A DNA stretch of 64,000 nucleotides, from contig NC_083567.1 of NCBI RefSeq assembly GCF_019925205.1, positions 26,970,001 to 27,034,000 of the forward strand. The letters are read 5' to 3'. A program made the translations under genes and the position numbers. The number at the start of each line of letters is the position of its first letter. Position 1 is the first letter of the stretch. The notes beneath the pieces are model-generated. The model was not told where the DNA came from and searched no databases. It saw nothing but the letters and a program-made list of their open reading frames with translations. Source of the DNA: Metopolophium dirhodum. Its lineage: Eukaryota > Arthropoda > Insecta > Hemiptera > Aphididae. Positions 26,200 to 39,635 of this stretch are shown one piece after another.

Positions 26200-27090
26200 C
26201 TCTCGACTATAGTATTATAATAGTGTCGGTTGCGGCAGCGGGACAATAATTTCCGCTTACGCTCCGAAAAATCCTTTTAAGTACGGCATGAGAAAATACA
26301 CCACTCGTCTCCGATTGACTTCCACCGTTATATCATATACGTTCGCGGCGGCGGGCAAAAGGACGAGCGGATATGATATTCGTTCGGCGGCGCCATCGAG
26401 TCGGTTTGTGTTGCCAACGCCGATTAATCTGCTCCGTGCGACCACCCCTCTCGTCTCGTATATTATACACCATCCCCGGTTTTATTATTGTTGCCGCTTT
26501 TCTGCGCGTACACACACACACACACACACACATACGTAGTTTTCACCGAGAGATATATTTTAGTTTTTATTTTTTTCCCACCCACCCGCTCGCTATCGTC
26601 TCTATCCATTTATACTCTCTCACTCGCATCCCCATCGCCCTCCGAGGCGCGACCCCTATATAGACGTACATAGCTGGGCCGCCGTTAGCGTTTCCCTCGC
26701 GGGCGCCCGAAAGACTAGACGAAGTCCTGCCGAGTGGCGTCGTCGTCGGCCGCAGCAGTGAGTCGTCTTCTCGACAGTGTATATCTTTATAAAAGAAATT
26801 TTTACGGTTCGACCGTTATACCCTCGACCCACCACCCACCGACCGACAAACGGATGACATTTATTATCATTTGGTCGAATCGATGCGCAAAACCATAATA
26901 TTATCATGTACGCGCTTGTATTCACTTAGCGTAGTGGGGCCCATCGTGCCAAGAGTGGCGAGCATCTTTCGAACCCTGCACATCACCCACACGACCATCC
27001 CCTTCAAACAGTCAAGGACGCACCCCCCCCCCTGGCACCCTTCGTCGCCTGCTCTTGTCAATCGCCCATTTAAAGGCGTAAAACAATAAC
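26200..27090. other. CpG-rich island close to CARP exon 2
   Basis: This is a dense run of CpG-containing sequence about 0.7 kb upstream (in CARP orientation) of the microexon. It contains a (CA)n run at 26512-26531, a CTATATAG motif at 26655-26662 and a poly-C run at 27023-27032. Several overlapping ORFs of 60-96 codons on both strands have no recognisable domain. It may be an alternative promoter or an enhancer. No ATG with a signal peptide and a phase-1 donor that could replace coding exon 1 was found. Confidence 0.35.
26510..26531. repeat. (CA)n microsatellite
   Basis: A run of CA repeats inside the CpG-rich island. Confidence 0.9.
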
Positions 27091-29429
27091 GAGTACCTAT
27101 ACAAACTAAACACTCGTAAACGATTGCAATTTCGCGTGACGTGATTTGTATGTCTGCACATAATACATCGTTTTTTTCATTACTGTTTATCGTTTGTCCC
27201 TACAAAAATTATGGATCAAGGAGATTCTTTTACGCGCATTTTCTACAGAAGTTATTACGTTTTTGGAAGTATTTTTTTCAGATGGTTCTAAGACATAACG
27301 GAAAAACATTTTTCAGAAGAAAAAAAAGTCGAAATCGTACGTGTATTTACGATGTTAATATTATACAAATTCGATCAAAAAAGTGTGATCTGCTGAAATT
27401 GAACACATAATATTATTATTACATTATTATAATTTATAATATTGAAACCCTGACGATTCTCAATAATTCTAAGAAACCGACATTCGCTAAACAAATAAAA
27501 TGCATAAGTATAATGTGCGTCGCAATATAAAAGTTTTAAAAAGATACGGTAACATAGAAAAACGTAATCCATTAGTAAATCACCAAGACATTGTTGAAAT
27601 AAATTGGTGAAAAAAAATAAAATACATTAAGACGGTATTGTGCAAAACCGGAATCATCCTATGAAAAAATAATCAAATCGAACATGTGCGAGAAACAAGC
27701 CGCCTAAACAAAATCTTGTATGTATAACAGTAACAATATAATAGTACGTATCTATCTATATTATTTATACGACACGCATATCATACACATGTTTAGGTAC
27801 AATTTAATATTATGCACTCAATTTACATTTTTTCCCGAAACCCACGCAGAAAACACTGCAGAAAGCAAAACAAATTAATAAGAGGACTAGGTGTATATAC
27901 TGTACTCGAGGTACTTTGTGACTTGCTCGTTAACAACGGCATATAGTGTGTGATAACGTGGCAACAAAAAACGTAATGCGCACATCGAAGTAATTCCATC
28001 AGCAATAGCGAATACATTTGTAGGTTTTATAAAATATTATTGAAACGACGATGGTTATAATACACTTTAAATAATTTTAAATGTGGGATAGGTATTCTTT
28101 CGGGCGAACGTGACTATACACGTGACTACACGCGACGTCGATCGGATTAAATCGTGTGTGGACGATATTTTTAAAATCGATTCACGCAATTATACGCTAT
28201 TGCAGCAACAGAGAGACGGAGTGAGGAGCTTTCTCTGTTTGCGCTAGCGTACCTATATATAAAATATTAATATGTGTGTTTCGGGGGGAGGGGGGGGATA
28301 TCTCACACGTGTGTCGGGACTCGTAAATACGTCATCCAAACGTAACATAGAGTGATGACTGTAAAAAGTATGCAGCTTAATATAGAAAGAGTACTGTTTC
28401 GTTGTAATCGTAGGTAGGTGTATTACATATTATAGTAACTAGGTATACCTACTTAAACTCACTCATACATTTTTCTATTCGCTCCACCCCTTATTAGCAC
28501 CTATTAAGGTGTGAGGTAGGATTTAAATTTTAACGCCTATTTAATATATACCACTACTACCTATGTCACGCCTCCCACTGTCACCTTTGATCGAATAAAA
28601 AACACGTCGCGCCCAGAGACCCGTCTGCAGTACGCAATACTCGTGGTTTAGACACGTATTCATGGTCGCATTCGTGCGGGTTCACACGGTCTATAACATG
28701 ATATTATTGTGTGTGCATTTTTCATTGAAAATCGATTTATTCACCAAATGGCAAGCATGCGTTCATCCTTACCTTTTATCCTAAAATAATGCATGTATTC
28801 AATATCTAGTTCATTAACAATTTTAAGTAGTAATTCTTAAGAAAAATATTTTCGATACCTGTTTACCTGTCTAATTATACTTAGATTTAAGGAGTCATAA
28901 CTCATAATAATCTTTAAATAGAAAACATTTTCAAAAAAAGTTATAAGATTAAAAATATACAGTAAAAAACGATGGTTTATGAATTTGTATAAAATAAAAT
29001 TGTATCACCATCATGGGAAACTTCTTAAAAGGTATAGAATTATACTCCTTAAGAATAAATAAATATTCAGTAAATAAAAATTTTGAATAAATGTATTATC
29101 ATACGAATACATTGAGGCAACCATGCTCGGCGAATGACCCTGCAGTATATATTAGGAGATATCAATAATCATATAAAAAATAATAAATTATATATAATCT
29201 AAAAATGCCACACATTCACTCACAATACAACTGATGAAGTACAAATTAAAAATTAACGTTGCGTGTAGGCTCAACACGAAAATTAACGTACAGTGTAGAC
29301 TGTAGGATCAACACGGATAAGTTGTAGCATCAGACAGCGTTATAACAATGTACAAGATAAGTCATCAGAAATTCACAAACTACTGCATTATGTCTATTTC
29401 AGAAAAATGGAGTTGTTTGGACGTAAAAA

Positions 29430-30031
29430 AAAATAGCGGACTACCAGTCGCCCTACTTCTGGCCGCGGTTAAAAAACGCTCTCTTCTACGCTGCGCAGCA
29501 GTTTCTCCAAAACTGTTCGCCGTCGCGCTTGTCGCGCGGCGTTAAACATGTTGAATCGGTAACGAGCTCGCAAGACTCGAGAACTCGAACGCCGTATACG
29601 CTTAGAGTAGATATTATACGACTACGCGTCTGCCACTTGCACGTGGATGTCGACGTGCGGCGTGCGTGTAGGTATTTATATACGTATTGTGTACACATTG
29701 CAGTATATTATCATACTGACGATGAAACGTTTCGGGAGACGATTACCGCGAAATCCCGCTGTTTGCCGTCGTTATATTAACCGCCGCTGCGAGTCTGCAG
29801 ACGTGCAGGGTCAAACCGCCGCCGCCAACGACGGAAAACTTCCGATCCCGCGCGGCCGCAGCGGTGTGTGTGTATATTGTAATGCATAATAATATAATAA
29901 TATTATAATGACCCGCCGAGTGTGTCGAACGCCATCTGTCGCGTGTCAAGAGCGGTTGTCGCGCCCGCCGGTGCCCTCGCTCAGATATTATAATAATATT
30001 ATGTACACGAGACGCGGACGTTAAATTATCA

Positions 30032-30116
<85 letters not shown>

Positions 30117-30380
30117 TGTCGTAACGATGAAGGCGATGAACCGCGAACGCGCGAGCGGGTCGCGATGAGGAACGAATGAAACTATATTATTATTATACAG
30201 TTTCCGGCAGATGGTTTCCGGTTTGTTCGCGGAATTTCCACATAGGTACATGTATTATACTAAAACGTGACCGACGACGTATCGTGTCTTATCGTACGCC
30301 CGACACTTGGTCCAGAGAAAATCGCGCGATCGTAATACTACGGTAGAAGGGGGGGGGGGGGCGATTGATGGCCCGCTCTG
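29430..30380. other. CpG-rich island with compound microsatellite
   Basis: This is the most GC- and CpG-rich stretch of the window, including a GCGGCCGC site near 29852. It contains the TTA/TCG compound repeat and a 13-base G run at 30349-30361. ORFs on both strands (29348-29889 plus; 29486-29949 minus) are low-complexity or unrecognised. A promoter or enhancer role for CARP is possible, but nothing in the sequence proves it. Confidence 0.35.
30028..30122. repeat. Compound microsatellite (TTA)n-(TCG)n
   Basis: About 15 TTA/ATT triplets switch directly at TTATCG into about 12 TCG triplets, then decay through TTG/TCG units. Point changes within one triplet array (TTA to TCG) followed by expansion would explain the structure. 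The 76-codon minus-strand ORF across it is only poly-Thr/poly-Ile encoded by the repeat. Confidence 0.9.
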
Positions 30381-31199
30381 GTTGCATTACTCGCGCAGAA
30401 TGTTTGGTAGTGATATTAAACATTTTGTCGTGTCTAATAATTATAATTTATCTCGGAACATATTTTTTTTTTTAGGAAGGAGGGTATGAACTAAATCTAA
30501 GTAAAATGTAAATATCATTATATATAATAATATATACACTTGATCATACGCGATACACGTACACAACGTATAGTTACAATGTATAATGTCTGTAATACAA
30601 ATTATGCAACATTTTGTTACGATGAATTCGAAAAAAAAATAATCTTTACTTTTCCCAACATCCCACACTATCAGGGTTTAGGTGTTGACTGCTATCAACT
30701 TATTATTATCGACTTCTTATAATAGTTCTCCTTGCGATGATAATAATATAATAATATTGTATTGAATTTAGAGTAGGTAAGTACCTACACTTAAATAAGA
30801 TGTTGCACGCGTCGCATAATGGGTTTAACTATGGTATTCTGAATATAAACGTGTGCGTTTGCAACAAATGTGTGATAACTATATTTTAACATTATTTTGA
30901 AAATAATAATAATAAACGCTCACGTCGTTTGATGTTGTACACATATTCGTTGATATCGATAGTCCGATAAAATCCAAAAAGTCGAACGCACGGTGACGGT
31001 CGTCAGCAGCTGTACAACGATGAGTGCCTTACACCGTTTTAATAAAACAGAAAACTAAAATACTCGAAGAACGCACTTGGCCGTGGCTGCTGTATTATGA
31101 AGAGAGATAAAAAAATAAATAAATACCGACCGTCTAAACGCTCAACGCAGTTAGGTCTACTATTATAGGTGTTCCTAGATAAATAATAATATAACAATC

Positions 31200-31500
31200 C
31201 TTTTATGTGATCTATCGGAGCCACGAAAAAAAATTGTGTGGAAACCGCCGTGAAAGAGGGCGCACGCAGATAAGAACGATGGAAGAAAAAACCCTTACCG
31301 CTCTGTATACCACTTCGATGGTAATTACTAGAACCGCGATTACGGGGAGTTTAAACGGTCTCCGTCTGTTCTCTTGCCCGCCGCCGCAGCCGATAAAAAC
31401 GAGATTTCCGCGAAAACGACGAAAGCTTTTCATCGAGACCGTTATCAGATGACTTCCCTCGTCCTTCTCGCGCGCGTTACACAGACCGCTTAAAATTGCG
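31200..31500. other. CpG-rich island, unassigned
   Basis: The composition is GC-richer than the flanks. A 122-codon ORF runs on the minus strand (31580-31212). An ATG at 31279 on the plus strand starts a 57-codon frame in good context (ACGATGG). The two frames overlap antisense, and neither encodes a recognised domain. The minus frame has a hydrophobic start (FFLATAILSGLCNA) and a GCG|GTAAGG donor-like site, but in a phase that does not fit CARP exon 2. Confidence 0.25.
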
Positions 31501-34500
31501 GTTGCTAAGAAAAATCTATTTAACGGGCTATAAAAATAAAAAAAAACATTATATAATAATATACTTTGTGCACGCATCATATTATTATACGCTGACGCGT
31601 TTCGAACTATACCTACTTTACGCGGTCGCTGATAAATTATTATTTTTTGCGACTTCTATAAAAAAAAAAAACGGTGGATATGGTATTATGATGGGTGCGC
31701 GCTGTTTTTAATAAACCAGATAAACGGTACCTATAGGTGAATAACACGCACGATATTTTTAGGACACTTTGTCGTATCCAATATTACTTTTCGATGGATT
31801 CTGGTTAATTGAGATGTAGACGTATGTGATTGCATAATCGACATTCGACTTAATTTTTTTATTTAATAACGTTACGGGAAAATGTCCGACTATAGGAACA
31901 CTTTTTAGAATATTTTATAACTGTTTTGATTAATAAAAATACAAACTCTCGTGTGTTCAAAAAGATTTCAATTCATAAACATGAATCTATAAACGTAAAC
32001 TTTGTCTTTCAACATCGAAAGTTTGGAAGCTTATAAAAGAAATACAGAGGTGACAAAAAAGACTTCTGATTTTTACTAAAAATCTATTTCTTGGTTTTTT
32101 TTTATCTTTATAAATTATTCTAATCCGGAGATAAAAACTTTTTTAGGAAGTTTCGGGCTCATTTTTAATGCATGTAGGTATAACTTTGTTCTATACTTTA
32201 AGTTAGAAAATAGAACTTTTCACAAAAGAATAATTATTTTAAATTAAATTATAATTATTTCTCAGATTTAATTGATTTAATTGATTTTATACAATACGTT
32301 ATTACAAGCCATTTTAAATGTAAATGAAGGGAATATGTTTCAGCTTTTATGACGGCGTTATGTATAGGCAATTGATCAACATTGATGGTGTGATTACCTA
32401 GTTGTTATTTATATTATGTAACGATATCCAAACAATGTTTAACATTTTTCAATCAATAGATTAATAATTGCTCAGAAAGTTTAAACATTTATGAAATACA
32501 ATTATTGATTTGTATTACATATTGTATCTAATACACTATACAATTTTAAACCATTTTTGTTAATTGCTTTTTCTTCGAAATTTGAGCTGTTTGAAGTAAT
32601 AAACTATTAATAATTATTACCTCCACAGTAAATTATACCAACAATATTATATAAATAAGAGTTCCTTAAACTTTGGTTTTCGGTTTGTATACTTAAGATT
32701 TCTTATTACAGTATATTGTATATTGATTTAATGTCTGACATACTGAACTTCTTCATAACAACGATTGAATACATTATTTTGTAATGATTCACTTTAGAAG
32801 CACTTTACACCAACATTGTTTGAAATTAAAATAAATACATAATTTTTCCACTTACAAAATTAATTTTTCAAGTATATAAAAATAAATATTGTACTTGTTT
32901 AGCAATTTTAAAATTGTCCAAACCATGTGTTGTATTTTCTAAAAAAATTTCAATATACCTACTGAAAAAATTTACAACATAATATAACTATGAATGAAAA
33001 AGTAAATAAAACTATTATAACATCTGTATTTTTAGTATATCGTATCATATTTGTTTTAAATTGTATTCGATATCTTAAATATAATCGCTTAGTCGTTTGT
33101 GGAGTATAAGTTCTTATTGATTTCATAGTTACTATATTTATCGCCTACACGTTCGTATATCGTTTATGGACTGTAGTATAAACTTAGATTTGGTCATTGA
33201 AAATTCATACAAATGTTAGAAAAATCTGTCAACTGAGTGCAGTTATACAAATTATGATGAAATCTGAAACAAACACATAATAAGTACAACAACCAGACAG
33301 TGTTATAATTTATTCTTGTTTGTGGGAAAGGGGGGATTACAACATTTATCCCCACCACAAAAAAATGGTGATCTGTAGAATAAGTACATGTATAAATGCA
33401 TGCACACATTAAAATAAATAATTACGTACTACCTGTTTAATAAAGTTTTACAGCTTATTTTTTTTCGAGTAGATTCATGGAATAATCTGCGTAGGCGTAA
33501 AATACCTACTCAAAATTGAAAACTTCAAAAGATTATAATTTTGAAGTCCATCCAACAAATTATGATTGCACCATTGTACTTATCTTGTTGAAATACACAG
33601 GTTTCCGAAAAAAGTTCCCAAAAATAGCCTGCAAGCTAAACTGCATTGTTATAATTTTGAATATATTTGAGCATTTTCAATAATGATTAATAATTAGTGT
33701 TTATTACGAAGTAAATTTTAGTTAATTTGTACAGCTACCAATGAGAATTCGGGTTTTTATGTGTTGCTTCTATATAATATACTATATTAGTAAGTAGTAA
33801 CTATAAATAATAATATTTCTAGTTAAATAAGTTTTTAAATACCTATGGTTTGTCAGTTTAAAAAAAAAGTCATAGGGGGATATGACTTCCAAATCCCCTC
33901 CCCCCCTCATAATTACGAAACTAACAAGATCTATAGAAATTTCATATAGACATGTTCATCCATTCTAAATGCTAAGGACATTAATAAAATAATATATTAA
34001 TTGATCGTCAATTAAATGACGTACGTGAACGTTTTGTGTCCATAGTTGTAAGTAAGCAAATACTCTTTCGTCAAAGTCAAACATTTGTTGGAATAATAAA
34101 AATAAAACTACAGTTATTTAATTTAAAAATATATGAACAATTTTATATTTCATATAAATATTATATTATCGTTATGCATATACTTGTGGTTAAATCTATA
34201 AGTATTATATTTGTATATAGTTTGAAAACTCCATTTTTTAATATTACAAAACCAAAAGTAAATAATGCCAAAGAAGTTGAATTGACTTTTGAGTGACATT
34301 CGCGTATACATAAGAAAAAAAATATAAACACACAACAAATTTAAACTATCCAACTTCACGCAAAAATATAATAATTAACGTGCGTTAGTTGCACTCCATA
34401 AACTAATGCTATGGCTTGGATATAGAATATTATGTCAGCATAGAATACGTGTAATAACGTACCTACGTAGTACGTATACAGACTGCTTGTTGTTCATAGA

Positions 34501-34789
34501 ACCATAACATGGTAATATATTAGCTTGAGATAATAATTAACTTAGCTTATTATTGTATTTTTCTTTTTTGATATTTTCGATAGAACATAAACATATAAAA
34601 CTATCGAAGTATTTAAATCGTTTTCTGTGAAACCAAAGCGAAAAGGGTCGTTTCATCTGTTTTAATGGCATGGGCAATTTTAAATCGGCGACTTTGGCGA
34701 TAATTTTACTTTTCTGAGGCCGCGTGCATATAGTATAGTTTAGAGACAGAAAATGAAAAAAAAATACATATAATATATACGAACCCTAT

Positions 34790-35300
34790 TAAACAATTAC
34801 CACTGGTGACTCAAGTGTCAGCGCGATGTCGCTTATTAGAACGCGCGAGGAATGGTGCAGTTTATGGCACCGGTGGATGGTTTCGAAATACACGAACGGT
34901 TGGCATCGTTCCCCGAATCTCAGAAGTGAGAACTACTTCTACGACTATTATTGCTCTTATATTTTTTTGTATTTTTGTGTTTTTTTTTTTTTTTACTATA
35001 TGAATCTCTCGTTCCGGTACGGTGCACCAGAGTGTTTCTACGTCGGAAGAAATATAGGAAATAATATAATAACTGGTTCGCAGCACACGCACACGGAAGA
35101 GACTTTTGCTTCAGCGATTCGCAATCAACTTGGTCCTTAGACGAAAAACAACAGCTTTCGTCCGCATCACGGAGTCTATATAATAAACATCCGTATATAC
35201 CTTATACGTATAGCCAATGTGCGTGTGTGTGTGTGTGTGATAGGTCTGTGTGTGTCTGTGTGTAATAAACGATACCGGCTGCCTCGAGGGCGTATCGGCG
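34790..35300. other. GC-richer intronic island, unassigned
   Basis: This is a mixed-composition stretch with overlapping plus-strand ORFs of 65 and 104 codons and a (TG)n run at about 35220-35240. The encoded peptides end in low-complexity Phe/Tyr runs from a poly-T tract and show no domain. A GAA|GTGAGA donor-like site lies at about 34930. No matching acceptor with a pyrimidine tract is seen upstream. Confidence 0.2.
35220..35240. repeat. (TG)n microsatellite
   Basis: A TG dinucleotide run followed by an interrupted TGTGTCTGTGTGT segment. Confidence 0.85.
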
Positions 35301-37148
35301 TTAGGTCGAATTATTTTTATTTCTAAAAATACTATATCCTACATCAGAAGGGCCGAGAAGAACAACAGACTGCGACTGGACATGTTATCGACATTTCTAT
35401 ATTTTGTACACATATAAATATGAAACGAGTTTCAACTTACTTGCCTTTAATGTATTCGCCTTATTATATATTGTATACACTTAATGGTGTGACTGAAATT
35501 TATAGGCTTTCTGAGCATAGAATCCATCTATAAATTCATCTATAATATGTGAATACTACGATTATACTACTCGATTATAATTGATTCTGGAACATACTAT
35601 TCATATGAAATGTGAAAAAAAGAGTTATAGGTAATTCAGTTAAAATCCTTGAATATAGAACTATGCGAAGTATGAACTATTTCATAATAATATAAATAAG
35701 TATAAGTACAATTGTACAAACTGTGATATTATATTTTATTTTCATACCTATTTTAATATAAAGCAAATAGGCACAAAAATAAATATAAATAATTTGACAT
35801 CATATTATTATATTAAATATATTTATAAAAACTGCAGTGACTGTAAAGTTTCAAGTTCCTGCGAATAATATTTTTATGATTAAAACAAAATAACTAAAAC
35901 CGTTAATTTTTCTCTTGAATATCCAATTTTGCAGTCAATTTAACTTAAAATGTCTATAAAAAAATTAAGCATTAGCATTTGTTTATATTTTTAGGTTGCC
36001 GTAAGAATAATCCTCAAATTTTCAATCATTTATTTTTAAAATTTAAAATCTTATGAAATGATAAATAATTTTCAAATTGTTGTGATGAATTGTGTGATTA
36101 GGATGAATACCCAGTGGTTATACCTAACAGATATATAGGCAGTTTAAAAATGTTTATCAATACAAAAAAAAACTTAAACTAAAAAACCTCGAACATTTTG
36201 AATGATTAAAATAGTCTAAATATTTTTAAAAATTTATTATGTAGGTATATACAATGATAGTTTAAGTAATAGTGGAATGTTCAAAGTTATTACGATTACA
36301 TTCCTAGGGAAATTAACCAATCGTTATAATTTATGATACTCAAATCAGACATGTTTCTAAACAACCAAGCCCGTGATTGGTAAATTTAATTACGTTTTTA
36401 TAAAAACTTTTTTTACTCTTTACTTTACTCATCTTTTGTAGTTGTCAGTATGTTATTTCAGTATAGTTTATTATAAACAGCTAAACATCATAAATATAAC
36501 CTAACATTTTAGTTAACCAATACTAATTAAAACAATACATGATATTATAATGTATGTTATATACCTACTATAATATAATATAGTTAAATAGTTAATATCC
36601 TTATGTACAATTACAGTAATAATGATAATCAAATATAAATGTGTCGCTCTCTGATGATTTAAGTTCATGAACTAATTTTTATTAGATTCAGCGTAGATAA
36701 TTACTATGTAGAACATAGTTTTCAGAAATAATTCAAGTACCTATTTTATATGATAATAAATGTATAAGTTTCGATATTTTGATAGCTATCTTGTTATGCA
36801 AAATTAGTGTAATACATAAATAATTACAAATTAAAATACTCAGAAAAAAGTTATATATGAGTAAAATTGCATACGCATAAGCTTCCTTGATATTGTATTT
36901 ATTTACAACCATTAAAATACTGATTTTCGTTTGAAAGAATGAAAACCCAATTGAGTGTACGCAGTGAAACGAATGCACATCGAATTAGATAGCCCTAGAT
37001 ACAGAAGAAAATAATTCTTTGTTCGTCCAGTTGGGACAGACAATCGTAATTGGCAATAATTCCGAATTTTTTTAATTAAGATTTTTTAGTACCATTTCTA
37101 TTTTATTTGTATTGTCTCTTACATCCGATCAAAGGTCCGATTAAAACC

Positions 37149-37174
37149 CTAACAATAATAATAATAATAATAAT
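37149..37174. repeat. (AAT)n microsatellite
   Basis: An uninterrupted run of AAT triplets. Confidence 0.8.
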
Positions 37175-39386
37175 ATCAAACACTTGGTCACCATTGTTTG
37201 AGACTCTTGTCTGAATGCAAATATATAATATATATATACCGATTGGTTGGGTTAGGAATGAGGAGCTTAAAATTGCATTTTAAACTCCGTCACGTCTCGC
37301 CCTACCGTATTCTTTCATGCCGTATGCTGCAAGCCTGCAAATGTCTTTACTTCAAATAACATGTAAATTAGATTACTACACGAAGGTTTTTTTTGTTTTT
37401 AAAAATAAAACTTCGACAACACAATTGATCGTGACGTATGTGTTTGACTTTCGTAACCCGAGACCAAAAAAATATTCCGTATATATGAGTCGAATAGAAC
37501 CTATACGCTATAATAGTCGAAAGCATTGACACATGAATGCAATAAGTGTCTTCATTTCTCTGTGTTTTCAAACTAAAAAACAACACCATAGGTTATATAC
37601 TATAATAATATATTATATAGTGTGATAGACGTGCCACCCTCAAAGACACGTTGCGACTAAAACAGTTGAATAATTTGTAACAATATATCCCTGCATCAGC
37701 TAATTTTACTACTACCGTTGTCTGACAATGACGAAATATTATATTATAGTTAGGTTAGTTATTAAATTGTTTCACACTAAACATTATGAATAAATACTAA
37801 ATATATAAGACAGTTTAAATCGATTACTACTAAATATATATTAGTGTTTTTCAAATCAATATAATTACACCACGATGTTAAAATATAAAAATTAGTCAAT
37901 CTAAGGAACGGCTATACTAAATTCCAAAATGTATAGTTGAATAAGATAAACAATATAAGTAGGTAGGTATTAAAGTTGAACAAATTTAAATCGTGTGTTT
38001 TGTTATTGTTATTTTCCTAAAGCCACTCTTTATTTTAAAAATAGTTAAGTAATAAGTCGCAGTTCTTTTTAAAATATAATAAGCTATAAAAAATTAAAAA
38101 CAATAAACACTATTAAAAGCTATATTAAAACTATGAAAACAATTTACCTAATAATAAGAAATTATTACAAATCTACTCCCTTTATTGGATATCCATAGAT
38201 ATAATTTCAGTGAGGAATGCATAGAAAATAATGATAAAGTGATAAAATAAATAATAAAACCTTTACAATGTACACTTGATAAGACAATAATAATATGTGC
38301 TATATTATAGAAACTTGGTAAATTTCTATGATGACTTTTTTTTGCTGACAATATATTTTTTCCAATACAATAATATATTATGTTATATTATTATAGAAAT
38401 TCGATCAATTTGTATATGATGGCTTTTGGTTTATAAAATATGTCAAAGGGCAGGTAATAAAGCAACTGGGAAACCTCGATTTTAATAACTTTTTCTAAAA
38501 CACTATTATATACCCATTAAATAAGCGAGTCTAAAATCTATTATAGGAGTTAATGGCATTCTCTTTTTTTATTTTTTAAATATTGTACATGTAAAAGTGG
38601 TGAAAAATGGAAGTTTAATCTAAAGAGTAAAATATTGTTGTATTTAGTAAATAAAAACTGTTTTACTAAAAAAAATTTCTCAAACAATTTTAAATAGCAG
38701 TAAATAAAAAAAAAAGACTTAAGAAATATGAATAAAAAATTTTTCTCGAGACGTCACAACTTCTTTATATACGTGTATGTACCTATATACATTTTAAAAA
38801 CACACAAACATAATTATATTTATGTCATTTAATAATGGCTTATTCTAAAAAGTAATAACATTATTACAATAGAATTTAAGCATTTATTTTTACAAACATA
38901 AAATAATGTTGCTGTATTATTATCGCTGCAAAATACAAAATATAAATAAGATATAATCATAAGCCTGATAAAATAACACGTAGGTTTGTTTTTAAATGTA
39001 TCCAGCAAGTAATATGTATATATTGAACAAAAAACATTTTATTATAATGTGGGTATAATGGTATATATTGTTATGATTTGTTAATTTTAAGTAAAATATG
39101 TAAAATATATAAACCTAATATGTACGTATTAAAAGTATTTTTTTTAAGGATGTATCTTCATAATCATAAATGTTTACAAACAACAAAGGCAAAAAAATGC
39201 TTCACCTTTAAAGTACCTATATACGAAATCTAAAATATAAATCGTTGCATTCAAACACAATTTATGATAATATATACTAAGTTTAATAAATTACTACCTT
39301 ATATATTACCTACTTTATTAAAAGTATTTAAAATTCTAACATAATATCTCAAAGTGTAAATTTAGCTAAAAATAAAAACCTAACCA

Positions 39387-39635
39387 CAGCCGGTCCGAGT
39401 TCGATCCTCGACCACCGGGTGGCATTTTCTCCATGCAAGTCACGGTGTCCGGAGAACAAGTGCCGCCATCCCCCACCCGGGCATGGCAGATACCTACGGG
39501 TGCTCAAATAAAAAATTCTGTCAAAACAAATCACGAGTAAACAAATCTACAGTACCCCCCCCCCCCCTACAGTACCACAAGCTAATGACCTAACTAGTCG
39601 AAGCCTTAACCCAAATAAAAAAAAAAAAAAAAACG
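39387..39635 (+). mobile_element. tRNA-derived SINE, 5'-truncated, flanked by TAACCA
   Basis: The element begins inside a tRNA-like head: the T-arm/B-box GAGTTCGATCC is present and the A box is lost. A core GTCACGGTGTCCGGAGAA and a CCGCCATCCCCCACCCGGG block follow, then a tail with a 13-base C run (39555-39567) and a poly-A end after CCTTAACCC. TAACCA at 39381-39386 and 39636-39641 is a target-site duplication. The minus-strand 61-codon ORF across it is a shadow. The core is shared with the SINE at 63194-63402 and the 3' tail with the fragment at 52116-52204. Confidence 0.85.

Noticed and set aside
26257..27089. Stack of ORFs of 61-96 codons on both strands
   Set aside because: They overlap in many frames in CpG-rich DNA and include microsatellite-encoded Thr/His and Cys/Val runs.
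30021..30251. 76-codon minus-strand ORF with poly-Thr and poly-Ile
   Set aside because: It is a direct translation of the TTA/TCG microsatellite.
31212..31580. 122-codon minus-strand ORF with a hydrophobic start
   Set aside because: It sits in a GC-rich island where stops are rare, overlaps an 81-codon ORF on the other strand, shows no domain, and its donor phase does not fit CARP exon 2.
34806..35140. Overlapping plus-strand ORFs of 65 and 104 codons
   Set aside because: They run through a poly-T tract giving Phe/Tyr runs. No domain and no acceptor upstream.
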